Part shown: positions 43,540 to 51,478 of the stretch, one piece after another | Position numbering within the stretch: position 1 is the first letter of the stretch | How the letters are laid out: every line of letters begins with the position of its first letter | NCBI RefSeq assembly: GCF_000498755.1 | Contig: NZ_AXUS01000001.1 | Coordinates: 62,001-126,000 of the forward strand | Length of the DNA: 64,000 nucleotides | Source of the DNA: Clostridioides mangenotii TR | Lineage (GTDB): Bacteria > Bacillota > Clostridia > Peptostreptococcales > Peptostreptococcaceae | Reading direction: 5' to 3' | Translations under genes and position numbers: made by a program | The notes under the pieces: model-generated | Databases searched by the model: none | Seen by the model: only the letters and a program-made list of their open reading frames with translations | Told to the model about the DNA's origin: nothing

Positions 43540-44376
43540 ATGAAAACATCAAAAATTGTTTATATAGTATTATCTTTGGTTGTAATCACTTTTTCAGTAA
43601 GTGCTTGCAGGCAAAGTAGTGATACAAGTAAAAAAATAGAAATAAAACAAGATGAAGAAGATAATATTGATATCGATAAAAATAATGCAGAAGCCATTAA
43701 TATAGAAAAGATTAAATTTGATGACGTGGATAAAGACACTACTAACAAAAGATTGACAAGAACAAAGGTAGAAAATAATTCTATTTTTAATCTTTCAAAA
43801 ATTAAGCTAGTGTACAGTGAGTACGATAGAAATGGTAACTTAATTTCAACAGATTCAAGTGCTTTTCTTGGTATTACATTGCGTCCAGGAGAAACTGCGT
43901 ATGTTGATTTAGAGCATAAAGAATTTGCAAATATTATCGAGATTACATCTTACGGTTATATTGCTGAAGGAAAAAGAGTTAGTGTCGACATGAGAGACAA
44001 CAAGATTGACATTAAAAAAATAAATATTGTTACTGAAAATAGCAAATCGTACGAGACTTTAGTACTATCTGACTTCAAAAAGCTTAACGATGCAGAAGAG
44101 GGAAACACTTATAGTTTGAAAGTAAAAAACTCGTCTGCTAAAGATCTTGGTAATCTGATATTAAAGGTAGCTGAAATTAATGAAAATGGTGATTATATTA
44201 ATTTGGAGCATATAGCCTATAATAGTGTATTAAAGGCATCTGAAGAAGCAGAGATAGAAGTTATAAGCTCAAAAGAGACAACAAAATTAGAAGTAGTTGG
44301 TTATATATACAATGATACTGACCAAAACTTAAATGTAGATATAGATTTTAAATCGCATAAGGCTATAATAGACTAG
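43540..44376 (+). CDS. Lipoprotein of unknown function
   Basis: A 278-residue exported lipoprotein. The signal peptide MKTSKIVYIVLSLVVITFSV ends in the lipobox SAC with Cys23 as the modified residue. The mature part starts with an acidic, low-complexity stretch and then has two beta-rich domains of about 100 residues each (KVENNSIFNLSKIKLVYSEY; LKVKNSSAKDLGNLILKVAE). Both resemble FxLYD-like immunoglobulin folds in pattern, and the shared N-S-S-A/I-L pattern suggests a duplication. Immediately downstream is a two-component pair, for which it may be a sensor partner or accessory. The function is unknown. Confidence 0.75.
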   Translation: MKTSKIVYIVLSLVVITFSVSACRQSSDTSKKIEIKQDEEDNIDIDKNNAEAINIEKIKFDDVDKDTTNKRLTRTKVENNSIFNLSKIKLVYSEYDRNGNLISTDSSAFLGITLRPGETAYVDLEHKEFANIIEITSYGYIAEGKRVSVDMRDNKIDIKKINIVTENSKSYETLVLSDFKKLNDAEEGNTYSLKVKNSSAKDLGNLILKVAEINENGDYINLEHIAYNSVLKASEEAEIEVISSKETTKLEVVGYIYNDTDQNLNVDIDFKSHKAIID

Positions 44377-44403
44377 GCAGCATTAATATTATTGGAGGAA
44401 ACA

Positions 44404-45075
44404 ATGAAAATTCTAATTGTCGAAGATAATAAAGAACTTTTAGAGACCATTTCAAGTGAACTTAACAATTTTTTTGAAACAGAAGTCAGCAGAGATGGCG
44501 AAGAAGCATTATACTTGATTAATCAAAAGATATACGATTTAATTGTACTAGACCTAATGCTTCCGAATCTAGGAGGTATGGAAATTCTTAAATCTATGAG
44601 GGACAATAATATTGAAGTTCCAGTTTTGATCCTTACTGCAAGAGAAGAGTTAGATGACAAAGTTGAGGCATTTAAAATAGGTGCGAACGACTATCTTACG
44701 AAGCCATTTTATATGGAAGAACTTGTTGCACGAGTGTATGCAATTTTAAGGACAAATGGCAAAATTAAAGATGAAAACTCTCTAAAATTTAAAGAGCTGT
44801 ATATGGATTTAAGCAAAAAGAAAGTATTTATCAATGATGAAGAAATAGAGCTTCAAAATAAGCAATTTAATCTTTTAGAGTATTTTTTGCTAAATAAAGG
44901 TTCTATTTTGCTTAAAGAGCAGATATACGACAGAATATGGGGTATAGATTCTGATGCTACAATTGAGATTGTAGAAGTTTACGTGAGCAATCTCAGAAAA
45001 AAACTCAGCAAATTTAATTACGACAAATATATAAAAACTAAACGCAAGGTAGGTTATATGTTTGATGATAAATAA
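44404..45075 (+). CDS. OmpR-family response regulator
   Basis: A 223-residue response regulator. The receiver domain has ED at residues 8-9, the phosphorylation site Asp50 in IVLDLMLPN, and Lys in YLTKPF. The C-terminal winged helix (LQNKQFNLLEYFLLN, QIYDRIWGIDSDATIEIVEV, YIKTKRKVGYMF) places it in the OmpR/PhoB group. The ATG at 44404 follows GGAGGAAAC and excludes the TTG at 44392. It overlaps the kinase gene by about 11 bases, so the two form a unit. The targets are not visible; the lipoprotein gene upstream is a candidate. Confidence 0.93.
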   Translation: MKILIVEDNKELLETISSELNNFFETEVSRDGEEALYLINQKIYDLIVLDLMLPNLGGMEILKSMRDNNIEVPVLILTAREELDDKVEAFKIGANDYLTKPFYMEELVARVYAILRTNGKIKDENSLKFKELYMDLSKKKVFINDEEIELQNKQFNLLEYFLLNKGSILLKEQIYDRIWGIDSDATIEIVEVYVSNLRKKLSKFNYDKYIKTKRKVGYMFDDK

Positions 45076-46300
45076 AAATATATTTTCTGAAACTAAAAAT
45101 AACTTAATTAAGATGTACACATTGGTAGTTGGAAGCTTTATGATAATTTTTTCGTTTTTTATTTTCTTATATTTCACGGCTATGACTTATGGTAGTGTAG
45201 ATAATGAGATCAAAGATGAATACAATTATATAATGATGCAACTAAAGAGTACATCTTTTTTTGAGCCTATCAGACTTGAGGATCCAAAAGATATGGTTTA
45301 TGTCTATGAAAATGATAGAATTAGATACTACACGCAAAACGAGTATTTTGATGAAATACTCCCAAATATTGATAGTGAGAAAATTAATGACTTTTATAAA
45401 TACACAAAAAATGGACATACATTTAGAGCTTTAAGTGTAGTAGAAGGAAAATACAAAATACAGATTATAAGAAATATTGATTCGGAGCTAAATTCTAGAA
45501 GACAAATTACATCTGCAATTTTGATCGCCGTATTGGCATCTATAGTAATAACATATTTTGTTGCAGTTTATCTTACTAGAAAGGCATTAGTTCCAATTGA
45601 AAACGTATGGAAGAATCAAGCTAAGTTCATTCAAGATGCCTCTCATGAGCTTAGAACGCCAATAACAATAGCTTCATCTAAGTTAGAAAGTGTGCTTAAG
45701 CACCCAGACAATACTATTAGTGATGAAGTCGAAAAAATAGCAATTGCTATGAAAGAGACAAGAAAAATTAAAAAGATGGTAAATGATCTGTTGAACCTAA
45801 GCAAAGAAGATACAATTGTAAATATCAATCTAAAAAAAGTAGATTTAGTATCTCTTATTAAAGAAATAGCAGATGATTATATAGATATAGCAGAAATTCA
45901 AAAAAAGAATTTTAAGTTCGAATCTGATTTTGAGGAGTTGTTTATAGATACTGATCAAAATAAACTTAGAAATTGTATACTTGTATTTATTGATAACGCA
46001 TTTAAATATACTAAAGCTGGAGACAGTATTTTTATAATTTTGAAGGAAAACCTATCGGTAGGTGGACTAAGTATCTATATAAAAGACACTGGATGTGGAA
46101 TTAAAAATAGTGAAATTCCTTATATATTTGATCGGTTTTTCAGAAGTGAAAACGTTAGAGATAAAGATATTGATGGTTCTGGTATAGGTTTATCAATTGC
46201 AAAATTAATCAGCAAAAATTTATCAATAAAAATAAATGTTAATTCAAAGTTAGGCGAGGGAACGGAGTTTGAATTGATAGTTCCATATAATAATATATAA
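45065..46300 (+). CDS. Sensor histidine kinase
   Basis: A 411-residue membrane kinase paired with the upstream regulator. Helix 1 is about residues 15-38. An extracytoplasmic region of about 105 residues follows, and helix 2 is about residues 145-168. The dimerisation box is KFIQDASHELRTPITIASSK with the phospho-acceptor His. The ATP-binding domain has NKLRNCILVFIDNAFKYT (N box), IKDTGCGIKNSEIPYIFDRF (G1) and GSGIGLSIAKLI (G2). There is no obvious HAMP domain, so signal transfer is short-range. The start ATG lies inside the end of the regulator gene. Confidence 0.93.
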   Translation: MINKNIFSETKNNLIKMYTLVVGSFMIIFSFFIFLYFTAMTYGSVDNEIKDEYNYIMMQLKSTSFFEPIRLEDPKDMVYVYENDRIRYYTQNEYFDEILPNIDSEKINDFYKYTKNGHTFRALSVVEGKYKIQIIRNIDSELNSRRQITSAILIAVLASIVITYFVAVYLTRKALVPIENVWKNQAKFIQDASHELRTPITIASSKLESVLKHPDNTISDEVEKIAIAMKETRKIKKMVNDLLNLSKEDTIVNINLKKVDLVSLIKEIADDYIDIAEIQKKNFKFESDFEELFIDTDQNKLRNCILVFIDNAFKYTKAGDSIFIILKENLSVGGLSIYIKDTGCGIKNSEIPYIFDRFFRSENVRDKDIDGSGIGLSIAKLISKNLSIKINVNSKLGEGTEFELIVPYNNI

Positions 46301-46446
46301 AATTTAAAAATTTGTTTTATACAATCAACAATGGGTATAATATTATCATATAAAAATATTAAAAGATTTAATTAGTCAAATTTTTTAATACTAAACATAT
46401 TATAATATATAAATATATATAACAATTTAGTGGGAGGTAATTTAGA

Positions 46447-46764
46447 ATGGCAAAAATTATTAATACAGCAGAATTTAGAAATCAGGTTGAAGATGGTAAA
46501 GGAGTAGTAGTAGTAGATTTCTTCGCTACATGGTGTGGACCTTGTAACATGCTAGGTCCAGTGTTTGAAGAATTAGGTGAAGAAATGAAAGAAGAAGCTA
46601 AATTCTTAAAATTAGATATAGATCAAAGTTTAGAAATAGCACAACAATTCAACGTTTCAACTGTACCAACAATGATGGTTTTCAAAGATGGTAAAGCAGT
46701 TGACACTATGGTTGGATTTATGCCAAAGGATAAGATAGAATTAAAAGTAAAATCTCATTTATAG
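46447..46764 (+). CDS. trxA: Thioredoxin
   Basis: A 105-residue canonical thioredoxin with the active site Trp29-Cys30-Gly-Pro-Cys33, the buried Asp in VVVDFFATWCGPC and the cis-Pro loop STVPTMMVFKDG. GGGAGGTAATTTAGA before the ATG is a strong SD. It reduces protein disulfides in the cytosol. The next gene, 15 bases downstream, encodes its probable reductase, which has unusual nucleotide motifs. Confidence 0.96.
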   Translation: MAKIINTAEFRNQVEDGKGVVVVDFFATWCGPCNMLGPVFEELGEEMKEEAKFLKLDIDQSLEIAQQFNVSTVPTMMVFKDGKAVDTMVGFMPKDKIELKVKSHL

Positions 46765-46779
46765 AATAGGTGAAAAAAT

Positions 46780-47667
46780 ATGCGTTATGATATAGCAATA
46801 ATCGGCAGTGGTCCTGCTGGCTTATCAGCTGCAATAAATGCTAAGATAAGAAATAAGAGCTTTATCTTGTTTGGAAACGACAACCTAAGTACTAAGCTTA
46901 CAAAAGCGGCGTCGATAGACAACTATTTAGGATTTCATGAAATAACGGGAGAAGACTTAAAAGAGAAATTTGTAGAACATCTTGAAAAGATGGAGATATC
47001 TATAACTAATAAAAGAATAAACAACATCTACGCAATGGGAGAGTATTTTACTTTACTGTGTGGAAGCGAGATGTTTGAAGCGACAACAGTGATACTTGCC
47101 ACTGGAGTGGAGTATTCTAAGCCTATCAAAGGTGAAGAAGAGTTTTTAGGAAGAGGAGTAAGCTATTGTGCTACTTGCGATGCACCTCTTTACAGAGACA
47201 AGAATGTCGCTGTTATAGGATACAATGATGAATCACAAGAAGAAGCTAATTTTTTAAATGAACTTACATCAAAAACTTACTTTATTCCTATGTATAAGAG
47301 CGAATCTCTTATGAGAGGGTCAAAGATATTAGAGGATACAATTGAAGTAATAAATGATAGACCAGTTGAAATTAATGGGGATAATCTTGTAAACAATATA
47401 CAATTTAGAAATATAGAAGAACTTGCAATAGACGGAGTATTTGTTATAAAAGACAGTACATCTCCTGCATCGCTTGTTCCTGGAATAGATATTGAAGATA
47501 GACATATAAAAATTGATGCTATGATGAATACAAGCATAGCTGGATGCTTCGCCGCTGGAGATTGTGTAGGTAGACCCTACTCATACATCAAAGCTGCCGG
47601 TCAAGGTCAGATAGCGGCTTTAAGTGCAGTATCTTATTTAGACAAACTTAAATTAAAAAATAAGTAG
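46780..47667 (+). CDS. Flavin thioredoxin reductase-like protein lacking NADPH motifs (ferredoxin-type candidate)
   Basis: A 295-residue protein with the FAD-binding start IIGSGPAGLSAAINAKIR and the redox pair Cys130-Ala-Thr-Cys133 in SYCATCDAPL. The C-terminal FAD motif is SIAGCFAAGDCVGRPYSYI. In the second domain the NADPH Rossmann motif GxGxxA is replaced by GYNDESQEEA (about 147-156), and the HRRxxxR phosphate-binding motif is absent. It is also shorter than NADPH enzymes (about 310-320). These losses match the ferredoxin-dependent flavin thioredoxin reductases described in clostridia and cyanobacteria. The position 15 bases after trxA supports electron delivery to that thioredoxin. The electron donor is inferred, not shown. 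Confidence 0.85.
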   Translation: MRYDIAIIGSGPAGLSAAINAKIRNKSFILFGNDNLSTKLTKAASIDNYLGFHEITGEDLKEKFVEHLEKMEISITNKRINNIYAMGEYFTLLCGSEMFEATTVILATGVEYSKPIKGEEEFLGRGVSYCATCDAPLYRDKNVAVIGYNDESQEEANFLNELTSKTYFIPMYKSESLMRGSKILEDTIEVINDRPVEINGDNLVNNIQFRNIEELAIDGVFVIKDSTSPASLVPGIDIEDRHIKIDAMMNTSIAGCFAAGDCVGRPYSYIKAAGQGQIAALSAVSYLDKLKLKNK

Positions 47668-47688
47668 ATCTATACGAAACTATATAAA

Positions 47689-47725
47689 AAGAACCTCTCA
47701 AAAGTATTTGAGAGGTTCTTTTTTT
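47689..47725. terminator. Bidirectional terminator overlapping the end of the convergent gene
   Basis: AAGAACCTCTCAAA (47689-47702), AGTA loop, TTTGAGAGGTTCTT (47707-47720), then TTTTT. The hairpin also encodes the last residues (KEPLKYF and stop) of the minus-strand gene, so terminator and coding sequence overlap. Confidence 0.88.
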
Positions 47726-48189
47726 ATAAAATATTTATAGTTTCTTTGAGTTTTTTCTGATATAGTTATATTTCTTAGAATTTTATCTAGATTTTCGTTT
47801 AAATCTTCTAAATCTTTACTATCCACATTGTAATTTAAAAACAGTCTTTCCATTTCTTCATTTATTGAACTTACCTTATTCGTAACTTCTACAAAAGTAG
47901 GGAAGTTACTGCTGTTTTTAGCATTTACAAATTTATTTAAATCTTTGGTGATAAAAGATACAATCTCGTATTCATCGGAAAATACACCTTGTGGAATCGG
48001 ATATGGCTTAATCCTTTGAAGAAAAAACTGATCCTTTGTATTGATATTGTACGAGTAAGTTACTTTCCACTCTTCGCTTAATTTAAATTCGATAAAGTAT
48101 AAATAGCTTCTTATTTTACTTATCTTAGTAGCTCCTAGTTGTCTTAGCAGAACTTCTATCGAGTCTCCTATTGCCGTGTTTTCGTTCAT
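47698..48189 (-). CDS. Hypothetical protein of 163 residues
   Basis: A soluble protein with no family I recognise. The N-terminal 75 residues look like an alpha/beta fold (LYFIEFKLSEEWKVTYSYN). The C-terminal half is helical and rich in Asn, Glu and Leu (EMERLFLNYNVDSKDLEDLN). It begins at an ATG with GGGGATG-type SD and ends inside the terminator it shares with the thioredoxin reductase gene. The codon use matches its neighbours, and its function is unknown. Confidence 0.6.
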   Translation of the reverse strand: MNENTAIGDSIEVLLRQLGATKISKIRSYLYFIEFKLSEEWKVTYSYNINTKDQFFLQRIKPYPIPQGVFSDEYEIVSFITKDLNKFVNAKNSSNFPTFVEVTNKVSSINEEMERLFLNYNVDSKDLEDLNENLDKILRNITISEKTQRNYKYFIKKEPLKYF

Positions 48190-48213
48190 TAAAACATCCC
48201 CTTTATTTATATT

Positions 48214-49482
48214 TTAAATAAATTTAATTACCATATATACTGTTGAAATAGCTACTGACAGAAGCATTATAGGGAATCCAACTTTAAAGAATTCCTTAAA
48301 TGTTATAGGATAACCGTGTCTCTGACTCACTCCTGCTAAAACTACATTGGCTGATGCACCTATTAGAGTCCCATTTCCGCCTAGACAAGCTCCGAGAGAA
48401 GTTGCCCACCATAGTGGCGTAACATCTATGCCTTGAGCCTGCATAGTAAGTATAAGCGGTATTATTGTAGCTACAAATGGAATATTATCTAAGAATGAAG
48501 ATACAATTGCAGATAACCATAGGATTATAAGCATTGTAAAAATCATATGACCTTCAGTTGCTCCAATTATTACTTCGGCTAACCTATTTATCAGCCCCAC
48601 TTCTACAAGGCCTCCAACTACTATAAATAGACCCATAAAGAAGAAGATAGTAGACCACTCTACATCCAATAATATTTCGTCTACATCTTGTTTACCTATA
48701 AGAAGCATTACTACTGCTCCAGTAAGTGCTACTACACAAGATTCTATTTTTAGAGAACTATGGAATGCAAATCCAATTAAAATAAAGAACATTACTACAA
48801 GACTTTTTATCATAAGTGTTTTATCTTTTATAGATTTTGTTTCATCAAGTTTTAAAATTTTATTTCTAGCTTCATCGTCTACCACAAGTTTTTTAGCGTA
48901 TAAGAATTTAAAGCATATGATCATAGCTATAAGTATTACAATTATTACCGGTGAAAGATTTACCACAAAGTCCATAAAACTTAGGTTTGCAGCGCTACCT
49001 ATCATTATATTTGGTGGATCACCAATAAGTGTCGCCGTACCACCAATATTAGATGCAAGTATTTGCGATAGTAAAAATGGTACTGGATTTAGTCCTAAAA
49101 TTTGTGTGATTGTGATAGTCATAGGACCAATAAGTAAAACTGTTGTTACATTATCTAGTAGAGCAGATAAAACAGCAGTTATAATTATAAAGTACACCAT
49201 GATTTTCCAGGGATCACCTTTTGTCTTTTTTGCTGTCCATATTGCAATATACTCGAAAAGACCCGAGTTTTTAACTACTCCAACAAACAACATCATTCCT
49301 ACTAAAACCCCGATAGTGTTGAAATCTATATGACTTAATCCTTTGTCAAAGGTCAGTATGTTGAATAAGATCATAAGTAGTGCTCCGCCAAGAGATGCAA
49401 CAGAGCGATTTATTTTTTCTGTTATAATGGCAGCCATTACTATTAAAAAAATACTAAGTGCTATAATTTGTTGTACTGTCAT
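48214..49482 (-). CDS. ArsB/NhaD-family (IT superfamily) ion permease
   Basis: A protein of about 422 residues with 11-12 membrane helices. LLDNVTTVLLIGPMTITI and the mirror motif SSFLDNIPFVATIIPLIL are the paired signatures of the ArsB/NhaD/P-protein permeases; LIGDPPNIMIGSAANLSF and LGGNGTLIGASANVVLAG are the second repeated pair. I use the ATG at 49482, since GGAGG sits just before it. The family moves anions such as arsenite, or exchanges sodium for protons. The ion is not predictable here. It lies far from the ArsS cluster, so a link to arsenic is not implied. Confidence 0.87.
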   Translation of the reverse strand: MTVQQIIALSIFLIVMAAIITEKINRSVASLGGALLMILFNILTFDKGLSHIDFNTIGVLVGMMLFVGVVKNSGLFEYIAIWTAKKTKGDPWKIMVYFIIITAVLSALLDNVTTVLLIGPMTITITQILGLNPVPFLLSQILASNIGGTATLIGDPPNIMIGSAANLSFMDFVVNLSPVIIVILIAMIICFKFLYAKKLVVDDEARNKILKLDETKSIKDKTLMIKSLVVMFFILIGFAFHSSLKIESCVVALTGAVVMLLIGKQDVDEILLDVEWSTIFFFMGLFIVVGGLVEVGLINRLAEVIIGATEGHMIFTMLIILWLSAIVSSFLDNIPFVATIIPLILTMQAQGIDVTPLWWATSLGACLGGNGTLIGASANVVLAGVSQRHGYPITFKEFFKVGFPIMLLSVAISTVYMVIKFI

Positions 49483-49776
49483 AAATAATACCTCCATTTA
49501 TATTATTATATTATTTCTAGTTAGCAATATTTATATTAGCCCTTTTTGCAATATAATTCAATGGAAGTTGAAAAGTAGTTTTTTTAACATAGTATTAACA
49601 AATTTAAACTCATATTAACAGTAAATCGCTGTTTATAACAATTGCAATTGATAAAATTATAACATGATAATGCCATATTTTAATTAAAAATCAATATTTT
49701 CATCATTTAAATTTATATAAAATCATCGTTAAATATTAAAAAATGAATAACAAAAAATAATTATGCAATATTTCGC

Positions 49777-49805
49777 TTGATAATTATTTTTCATAATATT
49801 ATAAT
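49777..49805 (+). promoter_or_regulatory. Promoter of the alanine/glycine symporter gene
   Basis: TTGATA (49777-49782), a 17-base spacer and TATAAT (49800-49805). The remaining part of the gap 49498-49901 is very A+T-rich with small palindromes such as ATGAATAATTCAT near 49829-49841; no gene is visible. Confidence 0.65.
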
Positions 49806-49901
49806 TGTATTAATGAAATTTTTTAAATGAATAATTCATTTTGTAAATTTTATTATTTATTTTGAATTTGTTAAAAATTGTAAAAAGAAGGGAATTGAGT
49901 T

Positions 49902-51335
49902 ATGGAAATTTCGAATTATATAATATCATTTATTAATGATAAAGTCGTATTAGTAAATGACTACTTATGGTCTTATATTCTTATTATTATGTTGGTAGCT
50001 ACAGGAATTTATTTTACTTTTAAGACTAATTTTGTACAATTTAAATATTTCTTTGAAATGTTTAGATTATTGGGGAGCGGATTTTCAGACAAAGATGTAA
50101 AGAAGTCTGGAAGTATATCATCTTTTCAGGCGTTTTGTATTAGTACATCATCTAGAGTAGGTACTGGAAATATTGCTGGTATAGCGATAGCAGTTGCTAT
50201 TGGGGGGCCAGGATCTGTATTTTGGATGTGGGTCATTGCATTAATTGGTTCAGCATCTAGTTTTGTCGAGAGTACACTTGCTCAAATATATAAAATAAAA
50301 GATGGAAAATCATTTAGAGGTGGACCAGCCTATTATATGGAGCAAGGTTTGAATAAAAAGTGGATGGGTATTGCGTTTTCAATACTGATATCGATTTGTT
50401 ACGGTTTTGTTTTCAATGCTGTTCAAGCTAATACTGTTTCATTAGCTTTTAACAACGCATTTGGAATAAGCAAGGTTACAATGGCTATTGCTCTTGGGGT
50501 TCTTACTGCTTTAGTTATTTTTGGAGGCGTGCACAGGGTTGCAAAAGTTTCTGAAGTTATAGTTCCAGTATTTGCGAGTCTTTATATTCTAGTAGCTATA
50601 GTCATAGTACTTATAAACATTACTGAGGTTCCAGCTGTGATTAAATTAATTGTCAGCAGTGCATTTGATTTTAAGAGTATGGCTACTGGAGGATTTATTG
50701 GAACTCTTATGACTGGAGTAAAAAGAGGTCTTTTCTCTAATGAAGCGGGTATGGGTAGTGCGCCTAATGCAGCAGCTACAGCAGACGTAAAACACCCTGT
50801 AGTTCAAGGGCTTATACAGTCGCTAGGTGTCTTTACTGATACAATAATAATATGTAGCTGTACAGCTTTTATGGTTCTTCTATACTCAGGATACTCTACT
50901 AGTAAAGCTACTGGAATAGAGTTAGCTCAGGAAGCTTTAACATCTCATGTCGGTGCACTTGGTGGAATATTTGTTGCAGTTTGTATATTCTTGTTTGCAT
51001 TTAGTTCAATAGTTGGGAACTATTACTATGGTGAGTCGAATATAGAGTTTATGAGCGGAAGTAAAGTTAAGCTAAACATATTTAGAGTCTTTGTAGTTGC
51101 TATGGTTTGCTTTGGATCAATAACACAAGTAGAAGTAGTTTGGAACTTAGCGGACTTGTTTATGGCACTTATGGCTATCATAAATATAATAGCGATATTG
51201 TTCTTAGGTAAATACGCGTTTATGGCGCTTAATGACTACACAAAGCAGAAAAAGGCCGGAATAAAAAATCCTGTATATACAGTAGACGATATTCCAGAGC
51301 TCCAAAATGTTTCTGAGTGGCATGGCGAAAAATAA
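49902..51335 (+). CDS. Alanine/glycine:cation symporter (AGCS family)
   Basis: A 477-residue sodium:alanine/glycine symporter with about 11 helices. Diagnostic segments are ISTSSRVGTGNIAGIAIAV, FWMWVIALIGSASSFVES, ARIYKIKDGKSFRGGPAYY-like sequence (IYKIKDGKSFRGGPAYYMEQ), GLFSNEAGMGSAPNAAATA and FSSIVGNYYYGESN. AAGGGAATTG before the ATG serves as SD. Glycine import would feed the glycine-cleavage enzymes encoded about 10 kb upstream, but the substrate is not proven. It is monocistronic. Confidence 0.92.
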   Translation: MEISNYIISFINDKVVLVNDYLWSYILIIMLVATGIYFTFKTNFVQFKYFFEMFRLLGSGFSDKDVKKSGSISSFQAFCISTSSRVGTGNIAGIAIAVAIGGPGSVFWMWVIALIGSASSFVESTLAQIYKIKDGKSFRGGPAYYMEQGLNKKWMGIAFSILISICYGFVFNAVQANTVSLAFNNAFGISKVTMAIALGVLTALVIFGGVHRVAKVSEVIVPVFASLYILVAIVIVLINITEVPAVIKLIVSSAFDFKSMATGGFIGTLMTGVKRGLFSNEAGMGSAPNAAATADVKHPVVQGLIQSLGVFTDTIIICSCTAFMVLLYSGYSTSKATGIELAQEALTSHVGALGGIFVAVCIFLFAFSSIVGNYYYGESNIEFMSGSKVKLNIFRVFVVAMVCFGSITQVEVVWNLADLFMALMAIINIIAILFLGKYAFMALNDYTKQKKAGIKNPVYTVDDIPELQNVSEWHGEK

Positions 51336-51381
51336 AACATACAATTATATAATAAGATTTACCTTATTATGGTGAATAATA

Positions 51382-51430
51382 GAGACATATAAAAGTAACA
51401 ATACTGGTGCTTTTAATATGTCTTTATTTT
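51382..51430 (+). terminator. Terminator after the symporter gene
   Basis: GACATATAAAAG (from 51384) pairs imperfectly with CTTTTAATATGTC (51410-51422), followed by TTTATTTTATT. Confidence 0.65.
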
Positions 51431-51478
51431 ATTGTGATATAATAAATTGTGTAATTTAAAGAATAGGAGAGTGGATAT

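Noticed and set aside
48917-49618. Plus-strand ORFs over the ArsB/NhaD-type gene
   Set aside because: Shadows of a membrane-protein gene on the opposite strand; rich in Ile/Thr/Lys with no family features.
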